A DNA stretch of 5,278 nt, taken from Candidatus Woesearchaeota archaeon (GTDB lineage Archaea > Nanobdellota > Nanobdellia > Woesearchaeales > GW2011-AR4). Location of the stretch: assembly GCA_018303645.1 (NCBI GenBank), contig JAGVXR010000082.1:1-5278 (forward strand), written 5' to 3'. Shown one piece after another: positions 1 to 5,216 of the stretch; position 1 is the first letter of the stretch; each line of letters begins with the position of its first letter. The notes below the pieces were generated by a model. The model worked only from the letters and a program-made list of their open reading frames with translations. It ran no database searches and had not been told where the DNA came from. Made by a program: the position numbers and the translations under genes.

Positions 1-97
1 TAACGCCTATGTCTGCGCTGTCAACCTTTAATGAAACTGAAGCTCCTGAGGGTATGCTGCTCCAAACCTGGGCTTTTTCTCCCTGAACGTTGCTTAC
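1..97 (-). other. Start of a PGF-pre-PGF-like domain, cut by the window edge
   Basis: From residue 1272 the protein reads VSNVQGEKAQVWSSIPSG, then ASVSLKVDSADIGV at the window edge. A Trp followed by S-x-I-x-x-G, a short strand and a conserved I-G-V resembles the beginning of the PGF-pre-PGF domain (TIGR04213), found near the C terminus of archaeal S-layer-type proteins after Gly-rich linkers. Only about 30 residues are visible, so the call is tentative. If right, the protein should end about 100-200 residues beyond the window, possibly with a C-terminal anchor. Confidence 0.6.
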
Positions 98-3000
98 AGC
101 TGCGGCTCCTCCGCCTCCTCCGCCTCCAGATGAAGATGATGCTGCAGCCGCTGCAGCTGCCGCTGCGCTTGTTGAAAAGTTGAATGTGAGGTTCTTTGCG
201 CAGTTTCCATTAAAGTCGCATACACTTACATTAAAGTGGTATGTTGTGCTGGCACTTAAGCTGCTTAAAGATACTGCCTGTGTGCTGTTAAAGTCTGTTT
301 CATGTGCAATTGAGCTTAGAGAGCCTGGTGTAGTGCCATATACTATAGTAACATTTACTGATTCATTCATACTGGTTATATCAATTGTTGCTGCGGTTGA
401 GGTTTGGCCGCTTACCGATACTCTTGAGCTGTTTGGAGAGCTTGGCGCTGCTCCATCTGAGACATTTAAAAGGAATTTAAGACTGCCTACATTTCCAGTT
501 GCATCTGTGGCATTGAAAGTTACGTTGTAGCCATCATCAACATTTGAATTTTTGAATCTTTCAGTCTGACCAAGGCAGATTGTGCCTGATAAGGTCATAG
601 GTATCGGAGTTGAGCCATTAATCTGGTAAATACAGCTTGCAGTATCAGATGTGACTGTGATATTAGGCCTGAACATGCTTACAGTCTGGTTGCCTGTTGT
701 TGGTTCTGGGGTATTTACGATTATTGTAGGCGCTGTTGTGTCATTAACTACAACAACATCGCTGAAGTGCGGCACATTTACAAGCGTTTTTCCGCCGCTT
801 GTGAAATTAAAGCATGGCGTGGTGGTTGTTGCTGTAAAGGCACTTGTGCATGCGCTTACATTTGTCCTGCTTGACAAATCGGCTTCATCTGAGAACCACC
901 ATATTTCCAAGCCTCCGCTTACATTGACTGGCACTAAAACAGTTCCATAATAATCATTTGCATTTGACAGGAATTCATCAATACTGCTGTTGAAATGCAC
1001 CAAATGCTCTACAGTATTGGACCAGTTGTTTTGGATATTTGTTTGCACTGTCGTTTCATTAATAAATACAGAGAAGTTTATCTTATCCCAGTTTGCGCCA
1101 GAGCCGTTTATTTCCGTTAAAGACACATTTATCTGGTTATTGGCGCTAGTTGAATTAGTAACCAGTAATATCTCAAATGTTTGGTCAGACTCCGTTACAT
1201 TTGTGCTAAGGGTTGTATAGCTTCCATCGCCGCTTTTCAATCTCAAAGTTGCATTAAATGGAACATAATTTATAGCAGATAAATAAGCGCTTGTGCTATT
1301 AGATATTTCATTTGCTGGCGATAATGGACCTGTCTTAGTAAATGTAATAAAGCTGCTGTTCCTTACATTCCCTAATGTGTCGTTGACTGTTACCTTAATT
1401 GTATGGGCTCCCGGAGTGACGTTAATTTCTATGCTCCTTATTGAACTGTTTAAGCCCTGCGCTGCGGTTATTGTTCCATTTATTGTATGGTTAAAGACTA
1501 AGGAATTATTATCTAGGTAATAGCCAATAGCTTCAACCCTGCTCATGCTGTCATAAGCAGACACATTTACTTCCACAAAATTCGTGAATCTTTGCCCGCT
1601 TACAGGGCTATGGACAACTATAGTCGGCCCTAAGTCATCAACAGCGAATTTGAATACATTTGTTACTGAATTGCCTACAGAATCCGCTGCTGTAATACTT
1701 ACTGTTTGATTTGCTTCCCTATTATCACAGCTATCTGAGATGTTTTCGTGGAATGGGAATATATTGGTGTTATTTATAGCAGTGAAATTTGAAACAGAGC
1801 TTGAAAGTGTTTGTGTTGTAGAATTGCAGCTAGATGTCCAGCTTAAGTCCTTCATTACGCCTGTTGCCCCATCTACTGCACTGAAACTCAATCCATAACG
1901 GGGTGTTACTGATAGGTTTGTATTATTAGTTAGATTTCCGGCAAGCAATCCTGTTGGAAATACGCCGCTTGTATGGTTTTGTACAGAACTGAATGTTATG
2001 GTCGGTTTTCCTGTTTGAATATTAAACGAATGTATATACAATTCAGAATTGCCCCATGCGTCCTGCGCTGTTAGCCTGACTGTATGGGTTCCATTACCTA
2101 ATGATGGACAGAGTGCCGCAGTGAATAAATCTAGAGATCCGTTTCTGTTGTTATTTGCCGCTAATATTGTTGAATGATTTTTGAAGCCGCAAAGATCATC
2201 AGCAAGAGAATCAACTTGTATTGCTATATACTTAAGATTGCTGCCTTCAGTCACATTCCACACTATTGTAGGCGTTGTATCCGATGTGTTTGTGCCATTG
2301 ACATGAGCCTGACCAGCTACGCTTGAAACGGTTAAAGTCGGCTTTGTTGTATCATTAATCTGGATTGTAAAGTTCTTTACAGATGCAGAGGTATTGATGT
2401 TTCCCAGTGTATCATTTGCAATAACCCTGAAGCTTATGTTTGCACCTTCAAAGTTATTATGTCCTGCTGGTATTGTAAAGGACATGTTGCCCCAAGTGCC
2501 GTTTGATAGATTTATCTTTGTAGTATTAATAGTCTGCCATTCATTTCCAGCTGATTTAGAGACATTATAGAATTGCAGATCAACCTGGAACGGTGTTGTT
2601 AGATTATCGCTCCAGTTAGCTGTTATAAAAAGAGTATCAGATAAATTATCTGAGGTAGTTATATTTCTTGCTAGTGTTTGTACTACTGAAAAATCGTCTC
2701 CTAAACCAAGTTGGTGAATACTACTATCTCCCAAAGGACTAAACGCAGACTGGTTTGTGATATTGAAATAAACAACAACAGGAGGAATCTGGTCTATTAT
2801 AAATGTTCGAGACAAAGAGGTGTTGATATTACTAGCTCCATCTATACAGCTTACATTCCAATTATATGTGCCGTTAGAAAAGGAAAATGATGTGGAATTT
2901 ATCTGAGGAGTGCCATTTACTGCTGCAATGTTTGAGATATTTGCAATCGGCATATAACCTGTTCCAACTGTAATGTTTATTGAACATGTGATAGTAGTGG

Positions 3001-3910
3001 TTTCATTATTATCATATGCTGTAAAGTTAAAGTCAGGCGCTGTTGTGGAAGTTTGATTAAATCCGCCAGCTGGCTTATTTAAAATTATGCCCGGAGGAGT
3101 TCCATCTCCATCAATACTGAATATAAGGGCAGAAGTTACATTAAAGTTGCTTACAGAGTCGTTTACCTGGAAAGTAACATTCAAAGCTTTAATGCCAAGC
3201 GCACTGCCCGGTATTAAAAATGACAGGTTCATCAATGTATTGTTGCCTGTTGCTATTCCGCTTGCATTGGCAACTTCATTGTCCACAGTGCCAGAAAAGT
3301 TTACAAAAAGCCTTGCCCCTTTTATTGTTGTAAGCCCGTCTGAAGCGTTTACTGCCACATAAATCCTGTTTCCTGTAGATATAACACTATTGGAGGTATT
3401 TATGACATTTGTGCCAAATGCCGGAGGAGTTTTATCTACTATAAAAGTTCTGTTTGTGGTTGAATTATAAGTTATAGGCGTCTGATTATCTTCTGATCTA
3501 CAAGCCCAATAATAAGTTCCTTCACCAAGAGTTAATGGAAAAGTTAAATTAATTACCTGGCTTCTTGTACTATCATTAATTTTAAATGTCTGATTTGGTA
3601 TAGCTAAATCAATGTCTGTTATGAGACTATCTCTAATAAACAAAGAAACATTAGTTATGTTACTGTAAGTTTGGGAGTTGTTAGCAGGAGTACTTACATT
3701 ACATCTAAATAAGGGACTGTTTCCACTAAAGGCTGCCATTGACGGCAAGCTTCCAGCAGCAAAGCCAGCAGTTGCGCTTGCATTTGTAAAATTAACAGGA
3801 AATTCAGCAAAAACTCCTGCATTACCGAAAACAAACACAGCATAAACCAGAAGGATGAAAATAGAAAAAACTAAAATTGACAATAAATCAACTTTACCCT
3901 CTTTTTTCAT
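1..3910 (-). CDS. Giant secreted multi-Ig-like surface glycoprotein, 3' end outside window
   Basis: Translating the minus strand from the ATG at 3910 gives 1303 codons with no stop, still open at base 1. An in-frame TAA at 3917-3919 lies just upstream and a GAGGAG ribosome binding site sits 9 bases before the ATG, so this start is firm. Residues 1-35 are MKKEGK followed by a long hydrophobic stretch, a signal peptide or membrane anchor. The rest is Thr/Ser/Asn-rich beta-sandwich-like sequence with about 97 N-X-S/T sequons. Units of roughly 100-150 residues end in linkers such as FIVDKTPP (156-163), FIIDQIPP (370-377) and VVNDTTAPT (1054-1062), typical of archaeal Ig-like surface proteins. Its 14 cysteines occur as local pairs. 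An FN3-like domain, an Ala/Ser/Gly linker and a PGF-pre-PGF-like start follow. I infer an exported, glycosylated cell-surface or adhesin protein; ligand unknown. Specific function cannot be read from sequence. Confidence 0.93.
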   Translation of the reverse strand, partial: MKKEGKVDLLSILVFSIFILLVYAVFVFGNAGVFAEFPVNFTNASATAGFAAGSLPSMAAFSGNSPLFRCNVSTPANNSQTYSNITNVSLFIRDSLITDIDLAIPNQTFKINDSTRSQVINLTFPLTLGEGTYYWACRSEDNQTPITYNSTTNRTFIVDKTPPAFGTNVINTSNSVISTGNRIYVAVNASDGLTTIKGARLFVNFSGTVDNEVANASGIATGNNTLMNLSFLIPGSALGIKALNVTFQVNDSVSNFNVTSALIFSIDGDGTPPGIILNKPAGGFNQTSTTAPDFNFTAYDNNETTTITCSINITVGTGYMPIANISNIAAVNGTPQINSTSFSFSNGTYNWNVSCIDGASNINTSLSRTFIIDQIPPVVVYFNITNQSAFSPLGDSSIHQLGLGDDFSVVQTLARNITTSDNLSDTLFITANWSDNLTTPFQVDLQFYNVSKSAGNEWQTINTTKINLSNGTWGNMSFTIPAGHNNFEGANISFRVIANDTLGNINTSASVKNFTIQINDTTKPTLTVSSVAGQAHVNGTNTSDTTPTIVWNVTEGSNLKYIAIQVDSLADDLCGFKNHSTILAANNNRNGSLDLFTAALCPSLGNGTHTVRLTAQDAWGNSELYIHSFNIQTGKPTITFSSVQNHTSGVFPTGLLAGNLTNNTNLSVTPRYGLSFSAVDGATGVMKDLSWTSSCNSTTQTLSSSVSNFTAINNTNIFPFHENISDSCDNREANQTVSITAADSVGNSVTNVFKFAVDDLGPTIVVHSPVSGQRFTNFVEVNVSAYDSMSRVEAIGYYLDNNSLVFNHTINGTITAAQGLNSSIRSIEINVTPGAHTIKVTVNDTLGNVRNSSFITFTKTGPLSPANEISNSTSAYLSAINYVPFNATLRLKSGDGSYTTLSTNVTESDQTFEILLVTNSTSANNQINVSLTEINGSGANWDKINFSVFINETTVQTNIQNNWSNTVEHLVHFNSSIDEFLSNANDYYGTVLVPVNVSGGLEIWWFSDEADLSSRTNVSACTSAFTATTTTPCFNFTSGGKTLVNVPHFSDVVVVNDTTAPTIIVNTPEPTTGNQTVSMFRPNITVTSDTASCIYQINGSTPIPMTLSGTICLGQTERFKNSNVDDGYNVTFNATDATGNVGSLKFLLNVSDGAAPSSPNSSRVSVSGQTSTAATIDITSMNESVNVTIVYGTTPGSLSSIAHETDFNSTQAVSLSSLSASTTYHFNVSVCDFNGNCAKNLTFNFSTSAAAAAAAAASSSSGGGGGGGAAAVSNVQGEKAQVWSSIPSGASVSLKVDSADIGV
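98..166 (-). repeat. Low-complexity Ala9-Ser4-Gly7-Ala3 linker
   Basis: Codons 1249-1271 encode nine Ala, four Ser, seven Gly and three Ala in a row. Synonymous codons are mixed (GCA, GCG, GCT; TCA, TCT; GGA, GGC), so this is a selected protein linker rather than a pure microsatellite. It separates the FN3-like domain from the C-terminal domain. Poly-Ser/Gly linkers in this place are common before PGF-pre-PGF domains of archaeal surface proteins. Confidence 0.9.
167..421 (-). other. Fibronectin type III-like domain of the surface protein
   Basis: Residues 1164-1248 have the look of an FN3-type beta sandwich: a strand TSTAATIDI, a strand VTIVYGTTPG, then LSSLSASTTYHFNVSV, which matches the family pattern L-x-x-L-x-x-x-T-x-Y-x-x-x-V. 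The domain ends with CDFNGNC, whose two cysteines (1231 and 1237) could bridge. Such domains often sit next to the Gly-rich linker in archaeal surface proteins. The assignment rests on motif reading, not on a profile search. Confidence 0.65.
3806..3910 (-). other. N-terminal signal peptide or membrane anchor of the surface protein
   Basis: Residues 1-35 show a basic start (MKKEGK), then an uninterrupted hydrophobic core from about residue 9 to 28 containing LLSILVFSIFILLVY, followed by small residues. A VFA motif at 33-35 before EFPVNF would suit signal peptidase (small or aliphatic at -3, Ala at -1); cleavage after A31 is an alternative. No twin arginine is present, so export would be by the Sec route. 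Whether it is cleaved or stays as an anchor cannot be settled by eye. Confidence 0.8.
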
Positions 3911-3919
3911 TATTATTTA

Positions 3920-3925
3920 CTCCTC
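3920..3925 (-). promoter_or_regulatory. Ribosome binding site of the surface-protein gene
   Basis: The minus strand reads AAAGAGGAGTAAATAATA immediately before the ATG at 3910. GAGGAG, nine bases upstream, is a good partial match to the archaeal anti-Shine-Dalgarno sequence. Together with the in-frame stop inside the spacer it fixes the start codon. The two plus-strand genes lack such a site. Confidence 0.75.
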
Positions 3926-4030
3926 TTTATTAACGCACTATCAGGGTAATGATGCAAACGCCCCTTTTAATCAAATCTTTGATGATGAAAATCTTTTTTA
4001 ATTGCTTTGGGTAGGTTATCTAACAACATA

Positions 4031-4044
4031 TATTTAAATATTTC
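4031..4044 (-). promoter_or_regulatory. Likely TATA box and BRE of the surface-protein gene
   Basis: On the minus strand, TTTAAATA (4038-4031) is preceded by CGAAATA, which resembles the archaeal BRE purine/A pattern. The box lies within the 12-base palindrome ATATTTAAATAT (4030-4041), so it could also serve the other strand. Transcription would begin near 4008 and give a leader of roughly 100 bases, long for an archaeon. Weaker A/T-rich boxes closer to the gene (around 3965-3972 and 3990-4002) are alternatives. Confidence 0.5.
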
Positions 4045-4195
4045 GTTTGTATGACATTAATTAGTTTTAAATAAAACCTGCCTTAGAACTGTTTTTGCAC
4101 CATCACCCCCAATTTATTTAGAAAATAAAAAAACATAATTATATTTAAACCTTTCGCTCAACTTATATTTTACAGAATATAATTACTCAGCAATA

Positions 4196-4203
4196 ATTAA
4201 ATA
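4196..4203 (+). promoter_or_regulatory. TATA-like box of the DUF192 gene
   Basis: ATTAAATA is centred about 31 bases upstream of the ATG at 4231. With the box-to-start spacing seen at the tRNA (about 28 bases), transcription would begin around 4228, giving a leaderless or nearly leaderless mRNA. This agrees with the absence of a Shine-Dalgarno sequence before the ATG. TATATTTAAA at 4140-4149 is an alternative that would give a longer leader. Confidence 0.45.
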
Positions 4204-4230
4204 GTATCAATTTTGACAATCCGGATAAAA

Positions 4231-4569
4231 ATGCAAATCAGGAACCTGACAAGAAAAACTTTGCTCTCGGAAAATGCGAAAATATGCAAAAGCGCCTTAT
4301 CAAAGTTTATTGGATTGATGTTTTCAAGGCCAAGAGCACTGGTTTTTGCATTTAAAGAGGAGAAAATAATATCATTGCATATGCTTTTCGTATTTTACCC
4401 TATTGATGTGTTGTTTCTAGACAAAAGCAAGAAAGTTGCTGAAATCAAAGAAAATTTCATGCCATTTTCATTCTACAGGCCAAGAAACAAGGCGATGTAT
4501 GTTATAGAGCTGCCAAATGGAATGATAAAAAAGTCAGGGACAAGGTTAGGAGACAAAATTAGTTTTTAA
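4231..4569 (+). CDS. DUF192 (UPF0127) family protein
   Basis: The 112-residue product shows the DUF192 / COG1430 pattern in order: a lead-in strand with SKFIGLMF (residues 24-31), ALVFAF, then HMLFVFYPIDVLFLD (50-64) in place of the common WMKNT-x-x-PLDI-x-F-x-D, then IKENF, YRPRNKA, YVIELPNG (90-97) and a final R-x-GDKISF. The length is normal for a one-domain member. No signal peptide is visible, so this copy is probably cytoplasmic, unlike many secreted bacterial relatives. The family has no established biochemical role. I prefer the ATG at 4231 over an in-frame TTG at 4213, because the TATA-like box at 4196-4203 would start transcription near 4228 and the family similarity begins after the ATG. 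A T-tract follows the stop codon. It is divergent from the surface-protein gene, with no sign of a functional link. Confidence 0.88.
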   Translation: MQIRNLTRKTLLSENAKICKSALSKFIGLMFSRPRALVFAFKEEKIISLHMLFVFYPIDVLFLDKSKKVAEIKENFMPFSFYRPRNKAMYVIELPNGMIKKSGTRLGDKISF

Positions 4570-4572
4570 ACA

Positions 4573-4577
4573 TTTTT
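4573..4577 (+). terminator. Short T-tract after the DUF192 gene
   Basis: Five T residues follow the stop codon by three bases, and another T-run precedes the stop. Archaeal RNA polymerase can terminate at such U-rich tracts without a hairpin. No stem-loop is present. The signal is weak, but the next gene has its own TATA-like box. Confidence 0.35.
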
Positions 4578-4615
4578 AAACAAGAAAAGAAATTAAATAT
4601 TTTTTATATTTTAAT

Positions 4616-4623
4616 TTTAAATA
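4616..4623 (+). promoter_or_regulatory. TATA box of the small PIN-like gene
   Basis: TTTAAATA is centred 39 bases before the ATG at 4659 and is identical to the box upstream of the tRNA. The spacing predicts a start near 4648 and a leader of about ten A-rich bases with no Shine-Dalgarno sequence. The gene therefore seems to be transcribed independently of the DUF192 gene. Confidence 0.5.
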
Positions 4624-4658
4624 ATTATGTCATTTTAATTGAAAATAAAAATATTACA

Positions 4659-5042
4659 ATGGCAAAACCAAAAAGATTTGTAAAAATTGAAAAAGAATTG
4701 GTTGATAAATTGGCAGGCATGCCAAAAGAAGAGGGAGAAAGACTCTTAGAAAGGTTAAGGTACAGGTTGCATGAGGAGAAAAATAAGATTTTAAAGCAGG
4801 CATTTGAGGAAAAATTGATAACAAGAGAAGAATATGAAAAAAGCTACAAGGATATGTTTTATGACGAATTTGGCTTTGACGGCTTCATTCAGTATATTGA
4901 TGCTGTAATGGGCTCAAAAGGCGATTGTTTTGTAACATTAAACCAGAACTTATTAAAAAGAAGAAATGAGCTTGAGAAAAAATTCAAGTTGAAAATAACC
5001 TCAATAGAAGAGCTTGAAAAAATAGCTGATAAACAAAAATAA
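4659..5042 (+). CDS. Small charged protein with a PIN-domain-like C-terminal half
   Basis: The 127-residue product has no secure family assignment. Residues 1-66 are highly charged and should form helices (for example EGERLLERLRYRLHEEKNK, 25-43). Residues 78-119 resemble the end of PIN nucleases: IDAV (80-83) where PIN proteins have an acidic D-A motif, GDCFVTLNQNLLKRRNELE (88-106) where they have D-x-F-V-T-x-D-x-D-L-L, and KLKITSIEEL (110-119) matching the usual closing strand LKI-x-S-x-E-E. The N-terminal strand with its first catalytic Asp is missing, and the fourth acidic position is N95, so nuclease activity looks unlikely. It could be a degenerate PIN relative, an RNA-binding or regulatory protein, or a chance likeness. 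Start is ATG, with no Shine-Dalgarno sequence but a TTTAAATA box upstream; a T7 tract follows the stop. No antitoxin-like partner gene adjoins it. Confidence 0.8.
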   Translation: MAKPKRFVKIEKELVDKLAGMPKEEGERLLERLRYRLHEEKNKILKQAFEEKLITREEYEKSYKDMFYDEFGFDGFIQYIDAVMGSKGDCFVTLNQNLLKRRNELEKKFKLKITSIEELEKIADKQK

Positions 5043-5049
5043 TTTTTTT
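5043..5049 (+). terminator. T7 tract directly after the small PIN-like gene
   Basis: Seven T residues begin immediately after the TAA at 5040-5042. This is a typical hairpin-free archaeal termination signal. It separates the gene from the tRNA transcription unit, whose TATA box starts 14 bases later. Confidence 0.55.
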
Positions 5050-5062
5050 AAAAACAATAATC

Positions 5063-5070
5063 TTTAAATA
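5063..5070 (+). promoter_or_regulatory. TATA box of the tRNA-Trp gene
   Basis: TTTAAATA is centred 28 bases upstream of the first tRNA nucleotide at 5095, the expected archaeal TBP-box distance. Because the tRNA start is well defined, this box calibrates the other TATA-like elements in the window. Confidence 0.75.
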
Positions 5071-5094
5071 ACGACAATAATTCTTTTAAATTAA

Positions 5095-5207
5095 GGGGGC
5101 GTCGTATAACCTGGCTATTATAATCGGCTCCAGTCATTGGAGAAATGAGCCAAAAGGCGATGAAATGAAGGCACCGATTGATCAGAGTTCAAATCTCTGC
5201 GTCCCCA
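5095..5207 (+). tRNA. trnW: tRNA-Trp (anticodon CCA) with a 39-base intron
   Basis: The mature exons are 5095-5133 and 5173-5207, 74 bases in total. The acceptor stem pairs GGGGGCG (5095-5101) with CGTCCCC (5200-5206), with one G-U, and the discriminator is A5207. The D arm GTAT/TTAT has a T-T at 13-22, and the D loop contains GG. The anticodon stem ATCGG (5123-5127) pairs perfectly with CCGAT (5174-5178). The loop is CT-CCA-G | A, so the intron splits positions 37 and 38, the canonical archaeal site. The variable loop is TGAT. The T arm is CAGAG-TTCAAAT-CTCTG with perfect pairing. CCA is not encoded. G1-C72, A73 and CCA fit archaeal tRNA-Trp identity. A TTTAAATA box lies 28 bases upstream and a T-rich stretch follows. 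Confidence 0.93.
5134..5172 (+). other. tRNA-Trp intron at position 37/38
   Basis: The 39 bases between G37 (5133) and A38 (5173) must be removed by the archaeal splicing endonuclease. In the strict bulge-helix-bulge layout the bulges would be AGT (5132-5134) and GCA (5171-5173), and the central helix CTCC (5128-5131) with GAAG (5167-5170), leaving one C-A mismatch and no clean inner helix. A five-pair helix TCATT (5134-5138) with AATGA (5164-5168) and a GCC-AAAA-GGC hairpin (5149-5158) are other foldable parts. The boundaries follow from the seven-base anticodon loop and a purine at 37. Confidence 0.8.
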
Positions 5208-5208
5208 C

Positions 5209-5216
5209 TTTTATTT
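5209..5216 (+). terminator. T-rich tract downstream of tRNA-Trp
   Basis: TTTTATTT begins two bases after the discriminator base and is followed by more pyrimidine-rich sequence. T-rich tracts here commonly end archaeal tRNA transcripts. No hairpin is seen. Confidence 0.4.

Larger units (their letters stand above)
3911..4230. other. Divergent intergenic region, no gene seen
   Basis: These 320 AT-rich bases separate the leftward surface-protein gene from the rightward DUF192 gene. They hold the GAGGAG site, the palindromic TATA element at 4030-4041, a further plus-strand TTTAAATA at 4066-4073, TATATTTAAA at 4140-4149, and ATTAAATA at 4196-4203. A short inverted repeat, ATCAAA-TC-TTTGAT, lies at 3970-3983. 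I find no convincing short ORF or structured RNA in either direction. Confidence 0.6.

Noticed and set aside
98..166. Possible microsatellite or recombination hotspot in the Ala/Ser/Gly tract
   Set aside because: Synonymous codons alternate irregularly, so there is no long perfect DNA repeat. It is better read as a protein linker.
90..530. Plus-strand open frame of 146 codons starting TTG, with poly-Pro and poly-Ala runs
   Set aside because: It is the complement of the surface-protein gene. The Pro and Ala runs are the antisense of the Gly and Ala/Ser linker codons, and no promoter or ribosome binding site supports it.
651..1520. Three plus-strand open frames (651-950, 990-1220, 1293-1520)
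   Set aside because: All lie antisense to the continuous 1303-codon minus-strand frame and have hydrophobic, family-free products expected from reversed Thr/Asn/Val-rich coding sequence.
3087..3362. Plus-strand open frame of 91 codons
   Set aside because: Also antisense to the surface-protein gene, with no initiation signals and no recognisable domain.
3911..4230. Search for a CRISPR leader, riboswitch or small ORF in the divergent region
   Set aside because: No repeated units, no extended conserved-looking stem system and no start codon with a reasonable frame were found. The region is explained by promoter elements.
4712..4725. Inverted repeat TGGCA-GGCA-TGCCA inside the small PIN-like gene
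   Set aside because: The stem is only five pairs, lies within coding sequence, and encodes ordinary residues. Chance is the simplest explanation.
5134..5172. Box C/D guide RNA inside the tRNA-Trp intron, as known in some euryarchaea
   Set aside because: The intron has only 39 bases. It contains a GATGAA loosely like box C but no CTGA box D, so a complete guide RNA is not present.
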